From: Mesorhizobium kowhaii
Lineage (GTDB): Bacteria > Pseudomonadota > Alphaproteobacteria > Rhizobiales > Rhizobiaceae
Assembly: GCF_003253745.1 (NCBI RefSeq)
Contig: NZ_MZXV01000062.1
Span: 1-64,000, forward strand
Length of the DNA stretch: 64,000 nucleotides
Direction: 5' to 3'
Shown here: positions 36,643 to 45,181 of the stretch, in pieces
How the letters are laid out: each line of letters opens with the position of its first letter
Position numbering within the stretch: the first letter of the stretch is position 1
Position numbers and translations under genes: made by a program
The notes under the pieces: generated by a model
Database searches by the model: none
What the model was told of the DNA's origin: nothing
The model's input: the letters and a program-made list of their open reading frames with translations, nothing else

Positions 36643-37623
36643 CTAGGCGACGCGGTTGGCCTTGCTCGACCGCGCCGCTTCCGCATCCGCCTTGTTCCGC
36701 AATTCCAGAAGTCCAAGCAGGACCTCGTCCCGCTCCGCGGCCAGATCGTCGATCGACCGCGAGCCGACCTCGGCGTGAACTCCATCGACCAGCTTCTTCT
36801 GCAGCTCCGGCGTCAGTTCCGGCGAACCAAGCACCTTCCACCAGGCCGACATCGGACCGGTGAACTGCTGCAGGAAATGCTCCATGCCGCCCTGGCCGCC
36901 GCCGAGGTGATTGAGCAGAACCTGGCCCATGATGCCCCACCGCAATCCTGGACCCCAGGAGACCGCGGTGTCGGCGTCGGCGACGCTGACGACGCCCTCG
37001 CCAACCAGCCAATACACCTCGCGGGCAAGCGCTGCCTGCAGGCGATTGGCGACATGCCCGGGCACTTCCTTGTGCAGGCGGACCGTTTTCTTGCCCAGAC
37101 CCGTGTAGAATTCCGATGCGCGCCGGATCGTCTCCTCGGATGTCTTGGCGCCGCCGACGATCTCGACCAATGGCACCAGATGCGGCGGATTGAACGGATG
37201 CGCGATCACGCAGCGTTCGGGGTGGTTCGGGCACCCCGACTGGATCTCGCTCATCGTCAGGCCGGACGAGCTCGAGGCGATGATCACATCGGACGGCAGC
37301 AGTTCGTCGAGCTGGCCGTACAGCTTCTTCTTGAAGTCGATCCGCTCCGGTCCGTTCTCCTGGACGAGGTCGGCGCCCTTGACGGCCTCCGCCATGTCGG
37401 CGCTGAAGGTCAGCCGCATTGGCGATGCCCCTGGGGCGAGCCCCAGCCTGTCGAGCGCCGGCCAGGCCGCTTCGACGAAGCGCCGCAACGACGCTTCCGC
37501 ATTGGGGGCGATGTCGGTCGCCACGACATCGAGGCCCTTTGCCAGGAATTGTGCCGCCCAGCTCGCGCCGATGACACCAGTACCGATAATGGCGACCTGA
37601 GAGATCTGTTTGCTGCCAGCCAT
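36643..37623 (-). CDS. 3-hydroxyacyl-CoA dehydrogenase family (possibly carnitine dehydrogenase-like)
   Basis: A 326-residue NAD-dependent dehydrogenase. The Rossmann motif VAIIGTGVIGASWAAQFL is at residues 10-27; QENGPERIDFKKKLYGQLDELLP and IASSSSGLTMSEIQ match the 3-hydroxyacyl-CoA dehydrogenase family, with the catalytic His in AHPFNPPHLVPLVE. The sequence resembles the single-domain group that includes L-carnitine 3-dehydrogenase as well as 3-hydroxybutyryl-CoA and lambda-crystallin enzymes. The start lies three bases after the stop of the upstream propeller gene. It would oxidise the 3-hydroxy intermediate in the operon's pathway. Confidence 0.87.
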   Translation of the reverse strand: MAGSKQISQVAIIGTGVIGASWAAQFLAKGLDVVATDIAPNAEASLRRFVEAAWPALDRLGLAPGASPMRLTFSADMAEAVKGADLVQENGPERIDFKKKLYGQLDELLPSDVIIASSSSGLTMSEIQSGCPNHPERCVIAHPFNPPHLVPLVEIVGGAKTSEETIRRASEFYTGLGKKTVRLHKEVPGHVANRLQAALAREVYWLVGEGVVSVADADTAVSWGPGLRWGIMGQVLLNHLGGGQGGMEHFLQQFTGPMSAWWKVLGSPELTPELQKKLVDGVHAEVGSRSIDDLAAERDEVLLGLLELRNKADAEAARSSKANRVA

Positions 37624-37626
37624 GGT

Positions 37627-38571
37627 TCATTTCTCCTTCGAGGGGATTTCGGCGTAGGCAATGCCGGTGAGGTTACCTTGGGCGAAGAGAAACGCCCGGT
37701 TCTTGGAACCATCGAGCTGTGCGACATAAACGGAGCCGCCGAGGTCGGTGAAGAACATCCGATTGCCGGGAACATCGAGCGCGATACCGATGCCTTCCAT
37801 CAGATCGCCGACGAGGAGCTCCGGTGCGTAGCCATTTCTGGCGGGCGCATCGATCGAGGCACGATTGACGGTATTGCCAGCCGGCGGATTGCCGCGATCC
37901 GTCCAGTAGAGAAAGCGGCTTTCGAGATCGAGCTCGAGATCGATCGGCTCGGGCAACTCATCGAACCATGTTTCGATGTCCGTGCGACTGGCGGCATCCT
38001 CGCCCTTGGGCATCTCTATGCCTGCCCGGAAGATGCAGCCGAGGCCGGCATTGTCTGGACCCTTCTGCGTCCAATAGATGTGCCCACGCACCGGATCGAT
38101 CGTAATACCGACGCACCATTTGGTGAGATCTCGGCTGTCGTCTTCGCCCTCACCCGTCTGGACCAGCGTCTCGACATTGGTGCCATCGAGGTTTGCACGC
38201 ATGACCCGCATGCCCTCGCGGTCGCACCAGTAGAGCTTGCCGCTCCGCTTCTCCAGGTGGATCTGCTTGGGTGTGTGGGTGATGCCCTGCGGAATGATGA
38301 CCTTGCGATTGCTGCCATCGAGGTCGGCGCGTTCGATGGTGCCGTCGTTGAGGTTGGGCACGCCCATATTGGTCCAGTAGAAATGGCCGGCCGCGACATC
38401 GACGACGATGCCATCAGGAACTCGACAGCCGGTGACGATGACCTCCGGGCTGGAGCCGTCCGAGTTCATCGCGTGAATGCGCCCACCACTCGCCTCGAGA
38501 ACGAACAACCGGCCAACCGTGTCCTTGCTGCCCGATGTTGATTTCGACTTCGTCGCGGAAGCGTCGTTCAT
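37627..38571 (-). CDS. YWTD-repeat beta-propeller (SMP-30/LDL-receptor-like)
   Basis: A 314-residue protein with repeated blades carrying YWTN, YWCD, YWTQ and YWTD about every 45 residues, the signature of the LDL-receptor class beta-propeller. Each blade also has a DG(S/T)-N or D-PVRGHIYWT pattern. There is no signal peptide, so it is probably cytoplasmic. It is not a classical gluconolactonase, although related propellers are lactonases. It sits inside a CoA-thioester operon, where it may be a hydrolase, lactonase or scaffold. Function is not established. Confidence 0.75.
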   Translation of the reverse strand: MNDASATKSKSTSGSKDTVGRLFVLEASGGRIHAMNSDGSSPEVIVTGCRVPDGIVVDVAAGHFYWTNMGVPNLNDGTIERADLDGSNRKVIIPQGITHTPKQIHLEKRSGKLYWCDREGMRVMRANLDGTNVETLVQTGEGEDDSRDLTKWCVGITIDPVRGHIYWTQKGPDNAGLGCIFRAGIEMPKGEDAASRTDIETWFDELPEPIDLELDLESRFLYWTDRGNPPAGNTVNRASIDAPARNGYAPELLVGDLMEGIGIALDVPGNRMFFTDLGGSVYVAQLDGSKNRAFLFAQGNLTGIAYAEIPSKEK

Positions 38572-38647
38572 GGGTCTCTCCTTTTACGGCCTGGGGGCCT
38601 CGATACCGAAGTGCGGCATCCTGCAAATTCGATCGTCGCCAACGGCG

Positions 38648-39433
38648 CTACGCGGCCGCTGGAGGTTTCCTGGTTTTGGTGAAGTCAGGAGGGCGCTTTT
38701 CCACAAAGGCCGTCAGCGCTTCCTTCGCCTCCTCGGAGCGGACATGGACGCTGAACGCCTCGTTCTCGGCCTGCATCGCCGCCTTGACCTGTTCGCGGAA
38801 GGAACGCTTCAGAAGTCGCTTGGACGCTTGCAGCGCACCAGCCGGTTTCGCTGCCAGCTTGCGCGCCGTTTCGGTCGCCACCGGCAGCAGGTTCTCATCG
38901 AGCACGACCTGCGTGACCAACCCCAACTCCGCGGCGCGCCTGGCATCGAACGCCGATCCCAGCAGAATGAGCTCAGCCGCACGGATGTGCCCGATCGCAG
39001 CCGGAACGGCGTAGCTCGAGCCAAATTCCGGCACCACGGCAAGGTTGATGAAAGGCATCTGGAACCTGGTGCTTTCGCCCGCATAGACGAAATCGCAGTG
39101 CAACAGCACGGTGGTTCCGCTGCCGACTGCGGCGCCGCGCACGGCCGCAACGATCGGTTTGCCGAAATCAGCCAGCGCATTCATGAGTCGAGCCTGGGGA
39201 GATTCTCCAGCGCCTGGAGGATTCTTCAGAAAGTCCTGGATATCGTTGCCGGCGCTGAAAGCATCCCCTGCGCCGTGCCAAAGCACGACGCGGACGCTGT
39301 CGTCCCTGCCCGCCTCATTGAAGATATCAGCGAGCTTCGCGTACATGGCCGAAGTCAGCGCGTTCTTCTTTTCCGGCCGGTTGAGTTCAATGCGAAGTAT
39401 GCCTTCGGACCGTTCCGTCACTATCTCATCCAT
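38648..39433 (-). CDS. Enoyl-CoA hydratase/isomerase family protein
   Basis: A 261-residue crotonase-fold enzyme. LNRPEKKNALTSAMYAKL is the usual N-terminal motif; the oxyanion hole region is FSAGNDIQDF and AAVRGAAVGSGTTVLLHCDFVYA. A Glu of the catalytic pair is replaced or displaced (VVPEFGSSYAVPAAIG). The gene is close to the short isomerase/hydratase group of rhizobia. ATG at 39433 is chosen because the fold starts with MDEIVTERSEGILRIEL. It is one of two crotonase paralogues in the operon, suggesting different steps. Confidence 0.88.
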   Translation of the reverse strand: MDEIVTERSEGILRIELNRPEKKNALTSAMYAKLADIFNEAGRDDSVRVVLWHGAGDAFSAGNDIQDFLKNPPGAGESPQARLMNALADFGKPIVAAVRGAAVGSGTTVLLHCDFVYAGESTRFQMPFINLAVVPEFGSSYAVPAAIGHIRAAELILLGSAFDARRAAELGLVTQVVLDENLLPVATETARKLAAKPAGALQASKRLLKRSFREQVKAAMQAENEAFSVHVRSEEAKEALTAFVEKRPPDFTKTRKPPAAA

Positions 39434-39503
39434 CGTCTTCAACTCCCGTCCGTCCAGGATCTGTTTAAGCTCGGCAAAGCTCGAGCAGCTGCGGTGCTTT
39501 GCT

Positions 39504-40730
39504 CTAGGCGGCACGCCCTGGCGCCTTCGGAACGGTGCCGCCGGCGTGCAAGCTGTCTATCTCGCCGGCGTTGAAGCCAAGCTGCTTCAGGATCTCCTCG
39601 CTATGCTCACCAAGCTCGGGCGCGCGTCGGGCCGGAGCCTTGATGACGCCATGCACCTGCAGCGGGCTGCCGATCGTGAGGTTGAGGTTGCCGCCGGCGC
39701 CCTCCAACGGCACGACAATGTCGTTCGCCTTGAGCTGCGGATCCTTGATCACGTCGGCAGGCGCCTGCACCACGCCAAAGGTGAGATGGGCGTGTTCGAA
39801 GACTTCGATCCAGTGCGCCATCGGCTGCGCGGCGAACGTCTGATCCAGGATCGCGGTGAGCTGCCCCGAATTCGCTGCCTGTTTCGCAGGGTCCGCGAAG
39901 CGGGCATCCGCCAAGAGATCCGGACGGCCGATCGCATTGGACAGAGCCGGCCATTTGTCCGGCGTCAGCACGATCAGGAACCATGTGTCGTCAGCTGCCC
40001 GATAGACGTTCAACGTCGCGTTCGGCGGGTTGGCGCGATCGTGCAACGGGAAGAACGTGGCTTCGGCGAGTGCTGCCTGTGCCATGACTCCGGAAGCCCA
40101 GACGCCTGCAGAGAGCAGCGAGGTGGTAACGTACGAGCCCTTTCCGGTGCGTTCACGCCGGTAGAGCGCGGTGACGATTGCCGAATAGAGGCTGACCGCC
40201 GTGGCATGATCGCCGCTGCCGGTAACCGGGAATGTTGGTGGGGCACCGGCATCGCGCGTCAGCGACAGCAGGCCGCTTCGCGCCCAGTACGCCGTGAGGT
40301 CGAAGCCCGGGAGTTGGGCGTCGGGTCCGCTGTCGCCATAGCCGGTGACGTCGGCATAGATCAGGCGCGGATTCCACGGCGCGACATCGTCATAGCCGAG
40401 CTTCAGTTTTTCGCGGGCTGGGTGCGGCGTGTTGACGATCAGAACATCCGCCCACACGACCAGCCGCCGCAGGACTTCCTGCGCTTGCGGCGACTTCAGG
40501 TCGAGCGACAGTCCACGCTTGTTGCGATTGTTGAGATGCCAGGGATAGTTGTCTTTTGACCGCGGTTGCGGCGGAACCTTATAGCCAATGCGCCACGTGT
40601 CGCCGGTTGGTGGCTCGACCTTGATCACGTCGGCGCCGAAATCGGACAGGATGACCGCAGCGGCCGGCCCCGCGATAAAGCTGGCCAGGTCGACCACCTT
40701 CAGTCCGGCGAAAATGTTGTCGGTTGCCAT
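39504..40730 (-). CDS. Class III CoA-transferase (CaiB/BaiF family)
   Basis: A 408-residue family III CoA-transferase. LKVVDLASFIAGPAAA and LSDFGADVIKVEPPTGD are the standard N-terminal motifs; NRNKRGLSLDLKSPQ follows, and the catalytic Asp lies in LPGFDLTAYWARSG. The family moves CoA between carboxylates through a covalent aspartyl-CoA intermediate; CaiB does this with carnitine and crotonobetaine, Frc with formate and oxalate. Here it probably links the pathway acid to its CoA ester together with, or in place of, the ligase. Third gene of the operon. Confidence 0.92.
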   Translation of the reverse strand: MATDNIFAGLKVVDLASFIAGPAAAVILSDFGADVIKVEPPTGDTWRIGYKVPPQPRSKDNYPWHLNNRNKRGLSLDLKSPQAQEVLRRLVVWADVLIVNTPHPAREKLKLGYDDVAPWNPRLIYADVTGYGDSGPDAQLPGFDLTAYWARSGLLSLTRDAGAPPTFPVTGSGDHATAVSLYSAIVTALYRRERTGKGSYVTTSLLSAGVWASGVMAQAALAEATFFPLHDRANPPNATLNVYRAADDTWFLIVLTPDKWPALSNAIGRPDLLADARFADPAKQAANSGQLTAILDQTFAAQPMAHWIEVFEHAHLTFGVVQAPADVIKDPQLKANDIVVPLEGAGGNLNLTIGSPLQVHGVIKAPARRAPELGEHSEEILKQLGFNAGEIDSLHAGGTVPKAPGRAA

Positions 40731-40769
40731 ATGGGCTGTCCTTTCTGAATTCGTATGCGTCGGGTTCGT

Positions 40770-41573
40770 TCAGCGTCCACGGAACTGTGGCGCGCGCTTC
40801 TCGAGGAAGGCGGTCGTGCCCTCCTTCTTGTCTTCGGTTGCGGCGCACAGCCCGAAGTAGGAGGCCTCGAGCAGCAGGCCTTCGCCCTGGCTCGTCTCCA
40901 TCCCCTTGTTTGCCGCCTCGAGCGCGAACCTGATGGCAATCGGAGCGTTGGCGGCGATCTTCTGCAGGATCGCCTCGGCGCGTGTGATCAGCTCAGGGGC
41001 CGGAACAATCTCGTTGACCAGACCGATGCGATACGCCTCCTGTGCTGTGATCATCTCACCCGAGAGGATGAACTGAAGGGCGCGGCCCTTGCCGACAAGC
41101 CGCGGCAGTCGCTGCGTTCCGCCGCCACCGGGCACCAGGCCCAGTGTGACTTCCGGCTGGCCGAACCGCGCTGCTTCCACCGCGATCCTGATGGTGCAGG
41201 CCATCGCCGTCTCGCAGCCACCGCCGAGCGCAAATCCGTTCACGGCCGCAACGACCGGCTTGCCGAGATTCTCAACGAGGTCCAGCACCCCTTGCCCGAA
41301 GCGACTGGACTGTTCAGCCTCGAACGCAGAGACCCGCGCGAGCTCGCTGATGTCGGCGCCGGCGACGAAAGCCTTGTCGCCGGCGCCCGTCAGAATGACG
41401 CCGCGTATCGCGGCATCGTCGCGAGCGTCCTCGAAGGCCTTTCTCAAATCCGACCATGTCGGCGTGTTCAGCGCGTTGAGGACCTTTGGGCGATTGACGG
41501 TGACGTAGGCAATATTGCCCTTCTTCGCATAGAGGACGTTTGCGAGCGCCAGGCCCGCCGTTTCCACGGCCAT
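40770..41573 (-). CDS. Enoyl-CoA hydratase
   Basis: A 267-residue crotonase-fold hydratase. VNRPKVLNALNTPTWSDL starts the domain; GDKAFVAGADISEL and VAAVNGFALGGGCETAMACTIRIA give the oxyanion hole, and FGQPEVTLGLVPGGGGTQRLPRLVG contains the second catalytic Glu, so it is a canonical hydratase. AGGAG precedes the ATG at 41573. It is the more typical of the two paralogues in the operon. Confidence 0.93.
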   Translation of the reverse strand: MAVETAGLALANVLYAKKGNIAYVTVNRPKVLNALNTPTWSDLRKAFEDARDDAAIRGVILTGAGDKAFVAGADISELARVSAFEAEQSSRFGQGVLDLVENLGKPVVAAVNGFALGGGCETAMACTIRIAVEAARFGQPEVTLGLVPGGGGTQRLPRLVGKGRALQFILSGEMITAQEAYRIGLVNEIVPAPELITRAEAILQKIAANAPIAIRFALEAANKGMETSQGEGLLLEASYFGLCAATEDKKEGTTAFLEKRAPQFRGR

Positions 41574-41600
41574 GATGATACTCCTGTTCAGGAAAGGGGG

Positions 41601-41636
41601 GGCGAGCCAGGGCGGGGGGAGCGACCCTGGCTCGCC
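41601..41636. other. Hairpin, 12-bp perfect stem
   Basis: Arms GGCGAGCCAGGG (41601-41612) and CCCTGGCTCGCC (41625-41636) flank 12 bases, in the 68-bp gap between the acyl-CoA dehydrogenase stop and the hydratase start. On the transcribed strand it is followed by a C-run and three Us, so it could act as a weak attenuator or protect the upstream mRNA end. Confidence 0.6.
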
Positions 41637-41641
41637 GCTGC

Positions 41642-42862
41642 TCACACGAATGCGCCGAGGCCGGTAATGGCTTTGCCGACGATCAGGTTTTGCATCTGAT
41701 AGGTGCCTTCGTATGAGTAGAGCGCTTCGGCGTCGTTGAAGAAGCGCGCGACATTGTAGTCGGCAACGATGCCGTTGCCGCCGAGCAACTCGCGGCCCCA
41801 CGAAACCGTCTCGCGTGACTTTGCCGTGCAGAACGCCTTGGCCAGCGAGGCGTGGTGGTCGGCGAGCTTGCCTTCGTCATCCATCTGCGCCAGGCGGACC
41901 ATCAGGCACTGGCACGCGGTCACGTTGGCGAGCATCTTGGCGAGGATGTCCTGCACCATCTGAAACGAAGCGATCGGCTTGCCGAACTGCAGACGTTCCT
42001 GCGTGTATTTCAGCGTTGCTTCGAACGCGCCCATCTGGATGCCGGTCGACGCCCAGCCGACCATGTAGCGCGTCATCCGCAACACGCGGGCGGTATCGCG
42101 AAACGAATTGCCGCCCTGCAGGCGGTTGGCTTCCGGTATGCGGACATCCTTCAGTGTGATCTGGCCGTTCTGGACTACCTTGAGCGCAATCTTGTGCTCG
42201 ATTTTTTCGACGCTGAATCCGGGCGTCGTCTTGTTCTCGACTATGAAGCCCTTCACCTGATTGTCGGCAAGGTCACGCGCCCAGATGATCGACACGTCGC
42301 ACCACGTCGCGTTGCCGATCCAGCGCTTCTGGCCGTTGAGCACCCACGTGTCGCCCTCGCGCTTGGCGGTCGTGGTCAGCCCTCCGCTCGTGCCCGAACC
42401 GACTAGTGGCTCGGTCAGGCCGAAGCAGCCGATCTTTTCCCAGCGCGCCATCGGCGGCAGCCACTTCTGCTTCTGCTCCTCGGAGCCGTCGAGATAGATC
42501 GAGCCCATGGCGAGACCACTATGCACGCCGAAGAAGGTGCAGAACGAAGCGTCGACGCGAGCCAACTCCATTGCGACGAAGCCGAAGAGCTTCTGGCTTC
42601 CGCCGGCGCAGCCGTAGCCCTCGTACCCAAGGCCGCCGAGTCCCAGCTCCTTGAACGAAGGCAGCAGCTCGAAGGGAAACGCGTCTTCGGACCAGTATTT
42701 GTTGATGATCGGCTGGACCTTGCTCTCCATGTAGGCCCGTACCTTCTTGACCACGGCCAATTCGTCGGGGGTCAGGACATCGACAAGTTGATAGAAGTCG
42801 CTGTTCGGCGCTGGCAAAGGCTTCGCCTGCTTGTCCTCCTTGCTTGCGGTCGCCACTGCCAT
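41642..42862 (-). CDS. Acyl-CoA dehydrogenase
   Basis: A 406-residue FAD-dependent acyl-CoA dehydrogenase. IGCFGLTEPLVGSGTSGGLTTTAKREGD and WVLNGQKRWIGNATWCD are the flavin-binding motifs; QMVQDILAKMLANVTACQ and the C-terminal LLGGNGIVADYNVARFFNDAEALYSYEGTYQMQNLIVGKAITG contain the region with the catalytic Glu (in YEGT). The closest known members are glutaryl-CoA dehydrogenases and CaiA-like enzymes; decarboxylation cannot be decided. It is the first gene of the seven-gene operon, so its promoter lies in 42863-43275. Confidence 0.92.
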   Translation of the reverse strand: MAVATASKEDKQAKPLPAPNSDFYQLVDVLTPDELAVVKKVRAYMESKVQPIINKYWSEDAFPFELLPSFKELGLGGLGYEGYGCAGGSQKLFGFVAMELARVDASFCTFFGVHSGLAMGSIYLDGSEEQKQKWLPPMARWEKIGCFGLTEPLVGSGTSGGLTTTAKREGDTWVLNGQKRWIGNATWCDVSIIWARDLADNQVKGFIVENKTTPGFSVEKIEHKIALKVVQNGQITLKDVRIPEANRLQGGNSFRDTARVLRMTRYMVGWASTGIQMGAFEATLKYTQERLQFGKPIASFQMVQDILAKMLANVTACQCLMVRLAQMDDEGKLADHHASLAKAFCTAKSRETVSWGRELLGGNGIVADYNVARFFNDAEALYSYEGTYQMQNLIVGKAITGLGAFV

Positions 42863-43275
42863 CCTCGTTCTCCTGCTCGATTGTCCGATCTCTCGGAATG
42901 AAGTGTGTGAGCAGGACTATGGCTTCGGCGGGCGCTTTCTTCTTGGAGAACTCTGCCGCGGGTAGGACGCCTGTGCCCGATCTTACGGATCCGGGGTTCG
43001 TGCATGGAGCGGCGTGAATTGCGGCCCGGAGCGGGATCAGAAATCAGGAATGACCGGTGATTTTGTAGCGCCCGGCGAGCACGGTTTGGCCGTAACTGCC
43101 AAATGGCAGGGAACTGCGCCCGGCAATTCGCTCAATTTCGACGAACACATCGTAGCGCTGCTCCACGCAGAGCCTCGCAAGCGGCACGGCAAGGAAGGTC
43201 GCCGGAGCCAAGCGACGTCACGTCCGACACCGGCGCGGCCGCTTCGAGAGATCGTCGCTTCGCGCAGCAGATGGA
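42863..43275. other. Intergenic region upstream of the CoA operon
   Basis: About 410 bases between the operon's first gene and the 3' end of the NADH dehydrogenase gene. No regulator gene is adjacent. Open frames here are short and unsupported. Confidence 0.45.
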
Positions 43276-44655
43276 TTACGGCGCCGTGGTTTGTTTGGTC
43301 GTGACCGCCGCATCTGCGGGTCGCGGCGCTTCAGAAATTGTAGAGCGCGGCGCCTCGGAGATCAGCCGCGAACTGCGCTGACCGGTCAGATACGACCACA
43401 GCCATTGTGATTGAACCCGCCAGCGGTTCTGAAGCTGGGGGAGAGCCAACAGATGAACGAAAGCCCATATAAACCATGTCAGGAACCCAGCCGTCTTGAG
43501 ATGACCGGACTCCAGGATGGCGAAGTTCTTGCCGACAACCGCCATGTTGCCCTTATCCCGATACCGGAACGCCCGCTTTGGTTCGCGCCCCCTGATTTGA
43601 TCGGCGATCAGACGCCCGACATAACGCCCTTGCTGGATGGCCGCCTGGGCAACGCCGGGCACGGGTCGTCCGTCTTGCTGTATGGAAGCAGCGTCACCGA
43701 CCACGAATATCTCTGGTTGACCCGGTAGATTGAGGGAAGGCTCGACCAGCGCCCTGCCCGCGCGATCCGTTTTGGTACCGAGCATCTGGATGATCGGTGA
43801 TGCAGCCATGCCTGCCGTCCACAACACGGTCGCGCTTGGAATTCTTTCGCCTCCCGCGATCACACCCTGTGCGTCGACACGGTCGACCTTGACGCCGAGC
43901 AAGATCTTGACGCCGAGCTTGGCAAGGTGTCTGGCAACCTTTTTCGACAGTGACGGAGCAAAGCTCGGAAGAACCCGGTCGCCTCCCTCGATCAAGGTGA
44001 TGGTGCTGCTTGCCGGATCGATCTGCCTGAAATTCCGACGCAGCGTGACCCTCACCATCTGCGCAATCGATGCCGCGAGTTCGACACCTGTCGGTCCAGC
44101 ACCGACGAGCACAAAATTCATCTGGCGGGCGCGTTCATTCTCGTCATCGGTCGCCTCTGCCATTTCGAACGCGCTCAGGATCTTGGTTCTGATCGTCTCG
44201 GCGTCGGTGAGATTCTTGATCCCCGGTGCAAAGGCGGCGAACTCGTCGTGACCGAAATAGCTCGGACGCGTGCCTGTCGCGACGACGAGGAGATCGAACC
44301 GCACCTTGCGAGTGCCTATCCCGGGAAGGATGACATCGACCGTGCGATGGGTCGTATCAACATCAACGACGTCGGCGAGCATCACATCCAAATTGGCTTG
44401 CGTCGCTTCCAGCTGCCGGATCGGCGCGGCGATCTCGGACGGTGAAAGCACTGCGGTCGCCACCTGATAGAGCAGAGGTTGGAAGATATGATGATTGCGG
44501 CGATCGATCAGAACCACGTCGGCATCGGATTTCTTGAGGGCCCGCGCTGCGGCAACTCCGGCAAAACCGGCGCCCAGGATAACGACCCGCGGCCGCGCGG
44601 TGCGTGAACCTTCACCGTCAACGGCGTTTTCAGAGGCTTCGGTCACAGCCAACAT
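43276..44655 (-). CDS. Type II NADH dehydrogenase (FAD-dependent)
   Basis: A 459-residue NDH-2-type oxidoreductase that transfers electrons from NADH to quinone without pumping protons. The FAD site is RVVILGAGFAGVAAARAL, the NADH site FVLVGAGPTGVELAASIA, and TVLWTAGMAASP and EIFVVGDAASIQQDGRPVPGVAQAAIQQG are further flavin motifs. Near the C-terminus GFLTWFIWAFVHLLALPQ gives membrane attachment. The last 25 residues contain a duplicated ISEAPR motif. GAGGTGATGAG precedes the ATG. It adds another quinone-reducing entry beside the pyruvate oxidase and quinol oxidase of this window. Confidence 0.92.
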   Translation of the reverse strand: MLAVTEASENAVDGEGSRTARPRVVILGAGFAGVAAARALKKSDADVVLIDRRNHHIFQPLLYQVATAVLSPSEIAAPIRQLEATQANLDVMLADVVDVDTTHRTVDVILPGIGTRKVRFDLLVVATGTRPSYFGHDEFAAFAPGIKNLTDAETIRTKILSAFEMAEATDDENERARQMNFVLVGAGPTGVELAASIAQMVRVTLRRNFRQIDPASSTITLIEGGDRVLPSFAPSLSKKVARHLAKLGVKILLGVKVDRVDAQGVIAGGERIPSATVLWTAGMAASPIIQMLGTKTDRAGRALVEPSLNLPGQPEIFVVGDAASIQQDGRPVPGVAQAAIQQGRYVGRLIADQIRGREPKRAFRYRDKGNMAVVGKNFAILESGHLKTAGFLTWFIWAFVHLLALPQLQNRWRVQSQWLWSYLTGQRSSRLISEAPRSTISEAPRPADAAVTTKQTTAP

Positions 44656-44931
44656 TGCTCATCACCTCATGGTTCGGGTCGTGCAACAGGCCGATCTGAC
44701 GACCACGCAATGGAATAGCTCGCGAGAGGCAGGCTTTCTTGTAAGGACTTGCTGCGACCCGAAGCGGGCTGCCACATTCAGTCGCGCCGATTCAAAAGCT
44801 GTTCGCCCGGCAGGAAGCCTTGGAATTGCCCGAGGCTGGCAGAGCCAACTGGGGATCACGTGGCGCGCTCGCGTAGCTTGTTCGGCGAGGGAAGCCGACA
44901 ACCCGCGGAATAGCGCGCTGATAGACTAAGC

Positions 44932-45147
44932 TCAGCGCTGGCGAGACGAGTGCGAGCGCGTCGCCAGGACAGGCTTACGCTGCACTTCACGCAGCGCAAT
45001 CGGCAGTTGGCGCGCCTGAACCATGACGGCATGGCGAGCAGTAGCCGGTCCAGCCCCCCGCATGTAGTACAGCTCCGGCCGGTAGCGCGGCCAGAAGAAG
45101 TCGCGGGCGGTCGAACCAACTTTGATGATCAGAGTGCGGACATCCAT
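44932..45147 (-). CDS. Small hypothetical protein
   Basis: A 71-residue basic protein beginning MDVRTLIIKVGSTARDFFWP and containing RPELYYMRG. A strong ribosome binding site, AAAGGAG, lies seven bases before the ATG. It starts 34 bases after the stop of the sensorless histidine kinase gene on the same strand, so it is probably cotranscribed. No domain was recognised. Eight of its last 15 residues are Arg or Ser. Confidence 0.6.
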   Translation of the reverse strand: MDVRTLIIKVGSTARDFFWPRYRPELYYMRGAGPATARHAVMVQARQLPIALREVQRKPVLATRSHSSRQR

Positions 45148-45181
45148 TGTACGTCTCCTTTGGTCCTGCTGATCGGCAAGG

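Noticed and set aside
36562..38541. Long plus-strand open frame of 659 codons
   Set aside because: It runs antisense through the 3-hydroxyacyl-CoA dehydrogenase and propeller genes, whose motifs are unambiguous. Long antisense frames are common in high-GC DNA, and this one has no domain.
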